A stretch of 64,000 bases of DNA from Streptomyces fuscichromogenes (GTDB lineage Bacteria; Actinomycetota; Actinomycetes; Streptomycetales; Streptomycetaceae), in contig NZ_BMML01000008.1 of assembly GCF_014645815.1 (NCBI RefSeq), positions 124,001 to 188,000 of the forward strand, in the 5' to 3' direction. Below the pieces are notes generated by a model. The model saw only the letters and a program-made list of their open reading frames with translations, did no database searches and was not told the origin of the DNA. This document shows positions 56,599 through 64,000 of this stretch, piece by piece. Position 1 is the stretch's first letter. Every line of letters begins with the position of its first letter. Made by a program: the position numbers and the translations under genes.

Positions 56599-59500
56599 TC
56601 AGCGAAGCCGCTGGCTGATGACCTTCGACACACCGTCGCCCTGCATGGAGACGCCGTACAGCGCGTCGGCGACCTCCATCGTGCGCTTCTGGTGCGTGAT
56701 CACGATGAGCTGGGACGACTCCTGGAGCTCCTGCATGATGCGGATCAGCCGCTGGAGGTTGGTGTCGTCCAGGGCCGCCTCGACCTCGTCCATGACATAG
56801 AACGGGCTGGGACGTGCCTTGAAGATCGACACCAGCATCGCGACGGCGGTCAGCGAGCGTTCGCCGCCCGACAGCAGGGAGAGCCGCTTGACCTTCTTGC
56901 CCGGCGGGCGGGCCTCGACGTCCACGCCCGTGGTGAGCATGTTGTCGGGGTCGGTCAGGATCAGCCGCCCCTCGCCGCCCGGGAAGAGACGGCTGAAGAC
57001 GCCCTCGAACTCCCGCGCCGTGTCCCGGTACGCCTCCGCGAAGACCTGCTCGACGCGCTCGTCGACCTCCTTCACGACCTGAAGCAGGTCGGCGCGGGTC
57101 TTCTTCAGGTCCTCCAGCTGCTCACTGAGGAACTTGTGCCGTTCCTCAAGGGCCGCGAACTCCTCCAGGGCGAGCGGGTTGACCTTGCCGAGCTGCTGGT
57201 AGGCCCGCTCGGCCGCCTTGAGCCGGCGTTCCTGCTCGGCCCGGTGGAAGGACTTCGGCTGGTTGCGCGGGTGCTCGGGGTCGTCCGGCAGCACCTCGCC
57301 CTCGGCGGCGGGCGAGGGCGGCACCAGCTGGTGCGGGCCGTACTCGTCGACGAGTCCCGCCGGTTCGACACCGAGTTCCTCCAGCGCCTTGGCCTCCAGC
57401 TGCTCGATCCGCAGCCGCTTCTCGGCGCCGAGTACCTCGCCCCGGTGAACTGAATCCGTGAGTTTGTCGAGTTCCGCCTTGAGGTCGCGGCCGGTGCTGC
57501 GGGCGGCGGTCAGTTCCTGCTCGCGGCGGGCCTTCGCGGCTTCGGCGGCGGTGCGTTCCTGCTCGGCGCGGCCGACCGAGACCTCGACGTGTGCGAGCAG
57601 CTGCCGCGCGCCGGCGGCGACGGCCTCGGCGGCGGACGCCTCGTGGCGCAGCCGGGCCCGGCGCTGTTCGGCACGCGCGCGTGCCTCGCGTTCCGCGTGG
57701 GCGGCCCTGTCGAGGGAGTCGGCGCGGCCGGCGAGGCCCTTGACCCGCTCCTCGTGGGTACGGACCTGGAGGCGGGCCTCCATCTCGGTCTGGCGGGCGT
57801 TGGCGCCGTCGGCGGCCAGCCGGTCCCGTACGGAGGTGTCGGGCTCCTCCTCGACGGGCATCTCCTCGGCCACGGCGAGCCGCTCGGCCAGGACCTCGGC
57901 CTCTTCGAGGGCCTTGTCGAGAGAGTCCTGGGCGCGGGCGGCGGCGGCCGTGGAACGTTCCGCCTCGCCGGCCGCGCCGCGGGCCTGGCCGGCGAGGCGG
58001 CCGAGCTGCTGGGCCACGGCCGACTTCTCGCGGTCGGCGGCGCGGCGCCGCTCGCCCAGTTCCTCGACGAGGGCGACGCACTCCTTGCGGAGCGCCTGGG
58101 CCGACTCCTGGGCCTCGGCCAGTTCCTCGCAGCGGACGGCGAGCTCTTCCAGCTCGGCCGCGGCCTCGTCGACGGAGGCCTGCACTTCGAGGAGGCTGGG
58201 TGCGCCGGCGGATCCGCCGTGCGCGAAGTGGGCGCCCAGGAGGTCGCCTTCGGCGGTCACGGCGGTGAGGTGGGGGTGGCGGTAGACAAGATCCTCGGCG
58301 GCATCGAGCGTGTCGACGACGACGATGTCCGTGAGCAGCCGCCGTACTGCGGGCATCAGGTCGCTGGGACCGCGGACCAGGTCGGCGGCGAAGTTCCCTG
58401 ACGGGGGTGCCGTGGTCGGTCGCCGGCCGGGTGCGGCGCCGTCGTGGCTGGCCGCGCCGTTCCCCGCGCCCCTGTCGGGCGCTGCCCAGTCGGCGGCCTC
58501 TTCGAGGGGCGCGGTCGGTCGCCGGCCGAGTGCGGCGCCGTCGTGGCTGGCCGCGCCGTTCCCCGCGCCCCTTTGGGGCGCTACGGACTGGGGTGTTTCG
58601 GAGTGTGGCGCGTCCGGACGGGGCTCTACGGACTGGGGTGTTTCGGAGTGTGGCGCGTCCGGACGGGGCACCTCGGACCGGGGCGCTGCAGAGCTGGGTG
58701 CTGCGGGCTGGGGGGGTTCAGGGGAGCCTGACAGTAGGAGGGCTGCTCTGCCGCCGTCCTGTTTGCGGAGGAGGCGGATGGCTTCGGCCGCTGCGGCCGG
58801 GGTCGTCACCGCGATGGCGTCTGCCGCGGTGCCGAAGGCCGCTGCCAGGGCGATCTCGTGGCCCGGGGTCACCGTGAGCAGTTCCGCCGCCTGGCCCAGG
58901 ATGCCGGTGAGGCGGTCCCGGGCGCCGAGCAGTATTCCTGTGCCGTCCTTGCGGCGCAGGCCCAGCGCCAGCGCCTCGCGACGGGCCTGGGTCGCGGCGC
59001 GGCTGCGTTCCGCCGCCGTGACCGCCTCGCGGGCCGCGGTCAGGGCGGCCTCCGCCTCGGCGAGCTGCTGCTTGGCCCGGTCGTGCTGCCCGGCCAGTTC
59101 CTCGTCGCCGGCGTCGAGACCGTCGACCTCGGCCTTCAGCGCCTCGTACTCCTCCTGCGCCGAGACCGCCCGCTCCTGGGCCTCGTCGCGGGCGGCGGCC
59201 AGCCTGTCGATCTCGGCCTGGGCGGACGCGGCGCGCGAGCGGGCCGCGTTGACCTGGCCGTTCAGCCGGGCCAGGCTCTCGCGGCGGTCGGCGATGGAGC
59301 GGGCGACGTCCTTCAGGCGCCGTTCCTCGACGGTCAGTTCGCGTTCCAGCTCGGCGCGGTGCGCGACCGTGTCGTCGAGGGCGTGCTGGGCCGCTTCCAG
59401 GGCGGCCTCCAGCTCGGCCTCCTGCTCACGGATCCGGTGCGCCTCGCGCTCCATGTCCTCGGGGTCGCGGCCGCGCCGTTCCTCGGGGGGCGCGGAGGTG

Positions 59501-60441
59501 GCGCTCTTCACCCGGGCGTCGGCCAGCGAGATGGTGCCGCGGACGCGTTCGGCGAGCTGGGAGAGCTCGTACCAGGTCTGCTGGGCCCGTTGCAGGCGCG
59601 GGGAGAGGCGGCGTACCTCGTCCTCCAGCAGCGCCTCCCGTTGGAGGGCCTTCCTCAGCTCCTGCTCGGCGGTTTCCTTGCGTTCCTTGAGGGCGGCCTC
59701 GTCGGCGACCTCCGTCCGGAGTGCCTGGCGCAGTCGTACGAGGTCGTCGGCGAGGAGGCGCAGCCGGGCGTCGCGGAGGTCCGCCTGGATGACCGCGGCC
59801 CGGCGGGCGACCGCGGCCTGGCGGCCGAGGGGCTTGAGCTGGCGGCGGAGTTCGTCGGTCAGGTCCTGTACGCGGGCCAGGTTCGCCTGCATCGCGTCCA
59901 GTTTGCGGAGGGCCTTCTCCTTGCGCTTGCGGTGTTTGAGGACACCCGCGGCCTCCTCGATGAAGGCGCGGCGGCCCATCGGGTCCGCGTGCAGGACCGA
60001 GTCGAGCTGGCCCTGGCCGACGATGACGTGCATCTCGCGGCCGATGCCGGAGTCGGAGAGGAGTTCCTGGATGTCCAGGAGGCGGCAGGTGTCGCCGTTG
60101 ATCTGGTACTCGCTGCCGCCGTTGCGGAACATGATCCGCGTGATGGTGACCTCGGCGTACTCGATGGGCAGGGCCCCGTCGGAGTTGTCGATGGTCAGGG
60201 ACACCTCGGCACGGCCCAGCGGGGGCCGCCCGGTGGTGCCGGCGAAGATGACGTCCTCCATCTTGCCGCCGCGCAGCGACTTGGCGCTGTGCTCCCCCAT
60301 GACCCAGGTGAGCGCGTCCACGACGTTGGACTTGCCCGAGCCGTTCGGTCCGACGACGCACGTGATCCCCGGTTCGAACCGGAGCGTGGTCGCCGAGGCG
60401 AACGACTTGAACCCGCGGAGGGTCAGGGCCTTGAGGTGCAC
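56599..60441 (-). CDS. smc: Chromosome segregation ATPase SMC with enlarged hinge
   Basis: The 1280-residue SMC folds into an ATPase head, long coiled coil and hinge. The head has Walker A GPNGSGKSNVVDALTW near the N-terminus, and at the C-terminus LLSGGERSLTAVA and FYVMDEVEAALDD. Two long coiled coils (about 165-500 and 740-1100) flank the hinge. Within the hinge, residues about 571-684 form a Pro/Ala/Gly-rich, low-complexity insert. It is encoded by two 70-bp copies of the family A element and a 45-bp tandem repeat, all in frame. Other Streptomyces SMC proteins are about 1185 residues (memory), so the insert accounts for the extra length. Reading frame intact. Confidence 0.95.
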   Translation of the reverse strand: MHLKALTLRGFKSFASATTLRFEPGITCVVGPNGSGKSNVVDALTWVMGEHSAKSLRGGKMEDVIFAGTTGRPPLGRAEVSLTIDNSDGALPIEYAEVTITRIMFRNGGSEYQINGDTCRLLDIQELLSDSGIGREMHVIVGQGQLDSVLHADPMGRRAFIEEAAGVLKHRKRKEKALRKLDAMQANLARVQDLTDELRRQLKPLGRQAAVARRAAVIQADLRDARLRLLADDLVRLRQALRTEVADEAALKERKETAEQELRKALQREALLEDEVRRLSPRLQRAQQTWYELSQLAERVRGTISLADARVKSATSAPPEERRGRDPEDMEREAHRIREQEAELEAALEAAQHALDDTVAHRAELERELTVEERRLKDVARSIADRRESLARLNGQVNAARSRAASAQAEIDRLAAARDEAQERAVSAQEEYEALKAEVDGLDAGDEELAGQHDRAKQQLAEAEAALTAAREAVTAAERSRAATQARREALALGLRRKDGTGILLGARDRLTGILGQAAELLTVTPGHEIALAAAFGTAADAIAVTTPAAAAEAIRLLRKQDGGRAALLLSGSPEPPQPAAPSSAAPRSEVPRPDAPHSETPQSVEPRPDAPHSETPQSVAPQRGAGNGAASHDGAALGRRPTAPLEEAADWAAPDRGAGNGAASHDGAAPGRRPTTAPPSGNFAADLVRGPSDLMPAVRRLLTDIVVVDTLDAAEDLVYRHPHLTAVTAEGDLLGAHFAHGGSAGAPSLLEVQASVDEAAAELEELAVRCEELAEAQESAQALRKECVALVEELGERRRAADREKSAVAQQLGRLAGQARGAAGEAERSTAAAARAQDSLDKALEEAEVLAERLAVAEEMPVEEEPDTSVRDRLAADGANARQTEMEARLQVRTHEERVKGLAGRADSLDRAAHAEREARARAEQRRARLRHEASAAEAVAAGARQLLAHVEVSVGRAEQERTAAEAAKARREQELTAARSTGRDLKAELDKLTDSVHRGEVLGAEKRLRIEQLEAKALEELGVEPAGLVDEYGPHQLVPPSPAAEGEVLPDDPEHPRNQPKSFHRAEQERRLKAAERAYQQLGKVNPLALEEFAALEERHKFLSEQLEDLKKTRADLLQVVKEVDERVEQVFAEAYRDTAREFEGVFSRLFPGGEGRLILTDPDNMLTTGVDVEARPPGKKVKRLSLLSGGERSLTAVAMLVSIFKARPSPFYVMDEVEAALDDTNLQRLIRIMQELQESSQLIVITHQKRTMEVADALYGVSMQGDGVSKVISQRLR
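58414..58483. repeat. Family A element, copy 1 inside smc hinge
   Basis: A 70-bp segment beginning ggtcggtcgccggcc and ending in ccccgcgcccctgtcgggcgct. It matches copy 2 at 67 of 70 bases. It is translated (minus strand) as part of the hinge insert (RGAGNGAASHDGAAPGRRPT). Confidence 0.9.
58513..58582. repeat. Family A element, copy 2 inside smc hinge
   Basis: The second 70-bp copy, 99 bp (33 codons) away from copy 1, ending in the full hairpin core gcgcccctttggggcgc. It encodes RGAGNGAASHDGAALGRRPT on the minus strand. Confidence 0.9.
58583..58672. repeat. 45-bp tandem duplication inside smc hinge
   Basis: Two adjacent 45-bp units (58583-58627 and 58628-58672) encode PDAPHSETPQSVEPR and PDAPHSETPQSVAPQ. 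They are nearly identical in DNA, which suggests recent expansion. Confidence 0.92.
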
Positions 60442-60592
60442 GCCGCCGGACTCTACCCGGCGCCGCTACCGCACTCCACGACCCCTCGCAACCTCGCGGT
60501 TTCGCACATGAACATGCAGGGCACATCAGACGTTAAAGAAGGTGAAAGGATGCGCGGGGCTGGAACGGGCGGGGAGCGGGGGCGCAAGAAAG

Positions 60593-60614
60593 AAGGGACG
60601 CCGGGGCGTCCCTT
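60593..60614 (-). terminator. Rho-independent-like terminator upstream of smc
   Basis: A perfect 10-bp stem AAGGGACGCC / GGCGTCCCTT, followed on the minus strand by CTTCTTTCTT, lies 75 bp after the small coiled-coil gene. The T-rich tail is unusual for this genome. It should isolate smc from the upstream gene. Confidence 0.7.
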
Positions 60615-60688
60615 GCAAATCTTGACAACTTAAGCGGTTGAAAGGGCTGCCCAACCGCCGCATGTGCTGTTGTGGAGCGATGCAGCGA

Positions 60689-60892
60689 TCAGGTGAGCGC
60701 AGGCTCCGCCTGGTGTGCGTCGATGCTCTCCATGATCCTGTCGGGAGAAGCGGCAGCCGTCAGCTCGTCGTTCTCGGCCTGGATCCGTACCAGCTCGGAT
60801 TCGAGGTCCTGGACTCGCTGCTGGAGCCGTCGCATCTCGGCGAGGAGTCGCGGGTCGGAGCCGCCGACGTAACCGAGAAGCGCCTTTGCCAT
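60689..60892 (-). CDS. Small coiled-coil protein of unknown function
   Basis: A 67-residue protein starting at ATG 60892, with GGAGGACC 9 nt upstream. The start MAKALLGYVGGSDPRLL is followed by a heptad-rich helix (EMRRLQQRVQDLESELVRIQ) and an acidic tail ending HQAEPALT. Too short for an enzyme, it is probably a coiled-coil dimer. Placement between smc and acyP suggests, but does not show, a chromosome-related role. A larger in-frame extension upstream lacks a start signal and is not included. Confidence 0.75.
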   Translation of the reverse strand: MAKALLGYVGGSDPRLLAEMRRLQQRVQDLESELVRIQAENDELTAAASPDRIMESIDAHQAEPALT

Positions 60893-61275
60893 GATGGATG
60901 GTCCTCCACACTGAGTGACCGACCGAAGCGGTGTGGGTCGTGAGGGATTCGCACCCGCGGTGCTTGACACATCCGAGTGTTGCTCGACTGTTGCGCCATG
61001 CCAAACAGCTAAGGTGCGCGGGGCTTTCAGCGTCTCACCAAAAAGTTTGACGGTCAACACGATCACGCCCCGTATTGGCGGGCGAACCCGGGGTCGGGCG
61101 GCCCTGGGCGGGCGGCGCGGCGACTCCTGCGGGGCCCTCAGGGCGTGGCGATCATCTGTAAGTGCGGAGCCTGCCACGACGCGCGTTTCTTGGCAACCAC
61201 CAGGCCATTTCTGCTCGGGGCACATGCCGGTGGCAGATCACTCCGCTTCCGCCTGCACGGCTTTACAGAGTGGGC
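60893..61275. other. Gap upstream of the small coiled-coil gene
   Basis: A 383-bp region with no convincing gene on either strand. A small hairpin gcacc-cgc-ggtgc lies near 60952-60964. TTGACA (60964-60969) lies on the plus strand with no gene behind it. The leader holds the likely promoter for the small gene, but I cannot place it. Confidence 0.45.
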
Positions 61276-61557
61276 TCAACGGATGGCGAAGCCGTCGTAG
61301 CCGCCGCGGGGTGTGTCCCAGATCTCGGTGACACCCTCCACACGCCCGGGCGTGTCATCACCCTGGAGCCAGTCGAGCAGCCCTTCGCAGCCCGTCCGGG
61401 AACCCTCCGCGACCACCTGGACGCGACCGTCGCCCAAATTGAGAGCAAAACCACTCAGGCCGCCGATCTCCAGCGCCTTGGCACGCGTGAACCAGCGGAA
61501 ACCCACACCCTGCACACGTCCACGGACCCAGGCGACCAGTCGCACATCCTCGCTCAT
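61276..61557 (-). CDS. acyP: Acylphosphatase
   Basis: A 93-residue protein that hydrolyses acyl phosphates. The signature VRGRVQGVGFRWFTR (catalytic Arg) and the Asn of FALNLGDGRVQVVAEG are both present. It has the typical size and no signal peptide. It is divergent from the CAP-domain protein across a region with two palindromes. Confidence 0.95.
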   Translation of the reverse strand: MSEDVRLVAWVRGRVQGVGFRWFTRAKALEIGGLSGFALNLGDGRVQVVAEGSRTGCEGLLDWLQGDDTPGRVEGVTEIWDTPRGGYDGFAIR

Positions 61558-61646
61558 GGGTGCAACCTAACCGCCCAATCTCACTCGGGACACTTCCTCC
61601 TCCGGCGGTATGGGGTACCGTCCCCACCCATCGAAACTCATATGAA

Positions 61647-61678
61647 ACTCACTCGATCGAGTGAGTCTGGTCGACCAG
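61647..61678. promoter_or_regulatory. Two adjacent perfect palindromes between acyP and the CAP gene
   Basis: ACTCACTCGATCGAGTGAGT (61647-61666, 20 bp) is immediately followed by CTGGTCGACCAG (61667-61678, 12 bp); both are perfect. The pair sits 69-100 bp before the CAP-protein start. Likely operator sites; a role as a terminator for rightward read-through is the alternative. Confidence 0.6.
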
Positions 61679-61746
61679 AAGGAGTCACTGGCCACACCGG
61701 CCCCTGGTCGACCCCGACTGCGAGGACGAGGGAAGAAGGCAAGGAC

Positions 61747-62892
61747 ATGGGACGCCACCGACGCCACGCCGCCGGCCGCGCCGCCACGGGCCGCGCCACG
61801 GGGGTCACGGAGAACGACGGCCCGTACCCGGGCGGCCACGATCCGCAGGAGTCGTACGCGGGCCTCCGCTTCGGAACCGGCACGGCCGCCTACCTGCACC
61901 AGGACGACTACGCCACCGCCAACGCCCGCAGCTCGACCTACCTGTACGCGACCGACGACGGCTACTCCGGGGCCTCCGACACGACCGTCTTCTCGGTCGA
62001 GGAGTTCTCCCCGGCCGGGGCGAGCTCCGTGGACCGCGGGCACCGGCGCAGAAAGAGGTCGGGGCGCCCCGTGGCCACCGGACTGCTCGGGGTCTCCGCC
62101 GCCGTCGCCATCGGCACGGTGGCGGTGGCCACCGGTGTGGTGCCCGGCCTGGAGAACTACAAGCTCGGCGGCGGCAGCAGCACGACCGGCGGCGAGCAGG
62201 TGCAGGCCGACGGAGCGCCCACCAACACGGCCAGCGAGCAGGGCGGCACCTCCGGCAGCGCCGAGAGCCGCGGCACCGGCACCTCGACCAGCCGGGACGA
62301 CCGGCGTGCCGCCTCGCCCACCCCGTCGGCGTCCGCATCCGAGTCGGCGTCCGCCTCGGCCTCCGCGTCCGCCTCCGCCTCGTCCAGCCCGACGAAGACG
62401 GCGACCGAGAAGCCGGCGTCCACCGCCACTGCGTCCACGGCACCGAAGGCCACCCCGAGCAAGACGGCCACCAAGGCGCCGGTGAAGACCGCCGCGCCGA
62501 TCACCTCCTCCGAGGCGGCCGTCGTCGAGGCCGAGGTACTGAAGCTGGTGAACGAGGAGCGGGCCAAGGTCGGGTGCAGCGCGCTGGCGGCGAACTCCTC
62601 GCTGACGGACCTGGCCGAGGCGTTCAGTGCCGACATGGCCGCGCGGGACTTCTTCGACCACACCGACCCGGACGGCAGGACGCCGTGGGACCGGGCCGCG
62701 GCGGCCGGCATATCCAACCTCGGTGGCGAGAACATAGCCCGCGGCCAGGCCACCGCGCAGGCTGTCATGGACGCCTGGATGAACAGCGAGGGCCACCGCG
62801 CCAACATCCTGAACTGCGACTTCAAGACCCTCGGGGTCGGGGTGCACTTCGGTTCGGGCGGCCCCTGGTGGACGCAGGACTTCGGGTACTAG
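61747..62892 (+). CDS. Membrane-anchored CAP (SCP/PR1) domain protein
   Basis: From ATG 61747 the protein has 381 residues. A polar N-terminal part of about 105 residues is followed by a hydrophobic segment (about 118-140, VATGLLGVSAAVAIGTVAVA). A Ser/Thr/Ala-rich linker of about 115 residues follows, including an acidic-Ser repeat SASASASAS. The C-terminal CAP domain (about 258-381) has LVNEERAKVGCSAL, FFDHTDPDGRTPWDRA, GGENIARG and WMNSEGHRANIL. The topology suggests an exported domain on a membrane stalk. CAP proteins in bacteria have unsettled functions. The start follows GAAGAAGG. Confidence 0.88.
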   Translation: MGRHRRHAAGRAATGRATGVTENDGPYPGGHDPQESYAGLRFGTGTAAYLHQDDYATANARSSTYLYATDDGYSGASDTTVFSVEEFSPAGASSVDRGHRRRKRSGRPVATGLLGVSAAVAIGTVAVATGVVPGLENYKLGGGSSTTGGEQVQADGAPTNTASEQGGTSGSAESRGTGTSTSRDDRRAASPTPSASASESASASASASASASSSPTKTATEKPASTATASTAPKATPSKTATKAPVKTAAPITSSEAAVVEAEVLKLVNEERAKVGCSALAANSSLTDLAEAFSADMAARDFFDHTDPDGRTPWDRAAAAGISNLGGENIARGQATAQAVMDAWMNSEGHRANILNCDFKTLGVGVHFGSGGPWWTQDFGY

Positions 62893-62905
62893 TCGGGTCC
62901 GGCGA

Positions 62906-62946
62906 CCGGCAGGGTGCGCTAACCAGTGGTTAGCGCACCCTGCCGG
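62906..62946. promoter_or_regulatory. Perfect 41-bp palindrome before the HxlR gene
   Basis: Left arm CCGGCAGGGTGCGCTAACCA, one central G, and the exact reverse complement as right arm. It lies 13 bp after the CAP gene and 29 bp before the HxlR start. GGTTAGCGC-like half-sites recur just downstream (gttagcgctg). It may be an operator for the HxlR protein, a terminator, or both. Confidence 0.65.
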
Positions 62947-62975
62947 TTAGCGCTGTGCTCACGTACGCTTGACGT

Positions 62976-63377
62976 ATGACCATCACGCAGGACAGCGTCG
63001 CGGAGCCGGTTCCCCCGTATGACGCCTTCGCACGGGCCTGTCCCTCCCGCACCACCCTTGAGCACGTCATGGGCCGCTGGGGCGGGCTGACGCTGAGCGC
63101 ACTGCACGAGGGGTCGTTCCGGTTCAACGAGCTGCGCCGGCGCGTGGACGGCGTCAGCGAGAAAATGCTCTCCCAAACGCTCCAGGCGCTGGAGCGCGAC
63201 GGCCTGGTGCACCGCGAGGCGCAGCCGACCAACCCGCCGCGCGTCGACTACGAACTCACCGCGCTCGGCCGCGAGGTCGCCGACCGCCTGCTGGCCGTCG
63301 TCCACTTCGTGGAGAGCCGGATGGACGAGGTGCTGACCGCCCGCGCGCGTTACGACGAGACGCGCGGCACCCGCTGA
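62976..63377 (+). CDS. HxlR-family transcriptional regulator
   Basis: A 133-residue winged-helix protein. The N-terminal Cys in ARACPSRTTLEHVMGRWGG sits where redox-sensing HxlR/MarR-type regulators carry theirs. The helix-turn-helix covers FRFNELRRRVDGVSEKMLSQTLQALERDGL. The stop lies inside the mutM gene (28-bp convergent overlap). HxlR proteins respond to aldehydes, redox stress or drugs. The ligand here is unknown. It is likely autoregulated by the large palindrome 29 bp upstream. Confidence 0.93.
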   Translation: MTITQDSVAEPVPPYDAFARACPSRTTLEHVMGRWGGLTLSALHEGSFRFNELRRRVDGVSEKMLSQTLQALERDGLVHREAQPTNPPRVDYELTALGREVADRLLAVVHFVESRMDEVLTARARYDETRGTR

Positions 63378-64000
63378 CACTTCGGGCAGAAGTAGCTGGA
63401 CCGGTTCATCCAGGGCCGCCGGTGCATCGGCGTACCGCACCGCCGGCAGGGCAGGCCTTCGCGGCCGTACGCGTCCAGCGAGCGGTCGAAGTACCCCGAC
63501 TCGCCGTTGACGTTGACGTACAGGCTGTCGAAGCTGGTGCCGCCGACGGCCAGGGCCGCGTTCATCACGTCCCGCACGTGGCCGAGGAGTTCGGCGGTGC
63601 GGGGCCGGGTGAAGCCGGAGGTCGGGCGCTCGTAGTGGATCCGGGCGCGCCAGAGCGCCTCGTCCGCGTAGATGTTGCCGACTCCGCTGATCAACGACTG
63701 GTCGAGCAGCGCCCTCTTGATGGTGGACCGCTTGCGGCGCAGCGCCTGGTGGAAGGCCTCGTCGTCGAACAGCGGGTCCAGGGGGTCGCGGGCGATGTGC
63801 GCGATGACGTCGGGCAGCCCGTCGGGGGTGTTGTCGTGCAACGACAGTCCGCCGAAGGTGCGTTGGTCGACGAAGCGGAGTTCGGTGTCGACCTCGTCGG
63901 CGAACCGGACGCGGATGCGCAGGTGCTTCTCCTCCGGCGCCGCGTGCGGCTGGACCAGCAGCTGGCCGCTCATCCCGAGGTGGGCCAGGATCGACTGGTC
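63350..64000 (-). CDS. mutM: Formamidopyrimidine-DNA glycosylase, 5' end outside window
   Basis: Only the C-terminal 216 residues are visible; the N-terminal Pro-catalysed part lies beyond the right edge. Visible are the start of the H2TH region (QSLISGVGNIYADEALWRA) and the zinc finger CRRCG...CPKC at the C-terminus. The enzyme excises 8-oxoguanine and nicks the backbone. It overlaps hxlR tail-to-tail by 28 bp. Confidence 0.93.
   Translation of the reverse strand, partial: DQSILAHLGMSGQLLVQPHAAPEEKHLRIRVRFADEVDTELRFVDQRTFGGLSLHDNTPDGLPDVIAHIARDPLDPLFDDEAFHQALRRKRSTIKRALLDQSLISGVGNIYADEALWRARIHYERPTSGFTRPRTAELLGHVRDVMNAALAVGGTSFDSLYVNVNGESGYFDRSLDAYGREGLPCRRCGTPMHRRPWMNRSSYFCPKCQRVPRVSS

Noticed and set aside
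58310..60511. A 733-codon Ser/Arg-rich frame antisense to smc
   Set aside because: The composition is an artefact of the opposite strand and there is no ribosome-binding site.
60920..60990. A tRNA-like 3' half (GGGTGCGAATCCC) on the minus strand
   Set aside because: The T-stem would pair over only three bases, and no D-arm, anticodon stem or matching acceptor stem could be placed.

Overview
The window is a 64 kb piece of a Streptomyces chromosome core. The evidence is the very high G+C with G/C at third codon positions, many GTG starts, and a set of genes typical of the genus: whiG, nsdA, the four-gene sipWXYZ signal peptidase cluster, the glnD-glnK-amtB order, an LAXTG sortase substrate and a GlcP-type glucose permease. 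Gene order matches what I remember of the S. coelicolor SCO5573-SCO5660 region. That is recalled, not checked. I saw no rRNA, tRNA, CRISPR array, insertion sequence or prophage, and no in-frame TTA (bldA) codon in the genes I called.

Layout. 0-6.5 kb: polyamine catabolism (a PotD-like binding lipoprotein cut by the window edge, an aldehyde dehydrogenase, an Lrp regulator, a class-III aminotransferase), with a two-component system and a small secreted protein between them. 6.7-11.8 kb: an ABC transporter pair with degenerate ATPase motifs, a VOC protein, a LOG-like protein and an LAETG surface protein. 11.8-15.8 kb: thiBPQ thiamine importer under a TPP riboswitch. 15.8-19 kb: rlmN, a two-domain VOC protein and a cytochrome P450. 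19.2-24.1 kb: cdsA-frr-pyrH-tsf-rpsB, transcribed leftwards. 24.4-30.7 kb: an M23 peptidase, a TetR regulator, whiG, dprA-yifB-yraN and a DUF2469 gene. 30.7-37.6 kb: NUDIX, sipZ/Y/X/W, rplS, trmD, rimM, a KH protein and rpsP. 37.8-43.5 kb: a SprT-like protein, a methyltransferase-like protein, a second FtsH and ffh. 43.6-50.7 kb: glnD-glnK-amtB with a GlnR-like site, nsdA and a degenerate primase-polymerase protein. 50.8-56.3 kb: ftsY, an NCS1 permease, an LLM oxidoreductase and glcP. 56.6-64 kb: smc, a small coiled-coil protein, acyP, a CAP-domain protein, an HxlR regulator and mutM (cut by the edge).

How it works together. Translation (rpsB, tsf, frr, rplS, rpsP, trmD, rimM, rlmN) and the Sec/SRP export path (ffh, ftsY, four signal peptidases, an FtsH protease) dominate. 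Nitrogen sensing (glnK/glnD/amtB), polyamine use, glucose uptake and thiamine uptake are the nutrient modules. whiG and nsdA tie the region to development.

The most unusual signal is repeat DNA inside reading frames. The smc hinge is enlarged by about 110 residues. The extra DNA holds two 70-bp copies of a palindromic element that also lies in intergenic DNA here, plus a 45-bp tandem duplication. A second dispersed element lies inside a permease gene and in two intergenic sites, and a third palindrome-like segment interrupts the ATPase domain of a histidine kinase. Other striking DNA features are a perfect 41-bp palindrome before the HxlR gene and two adjacent perfect palindromes between acyP and the CAP gene.
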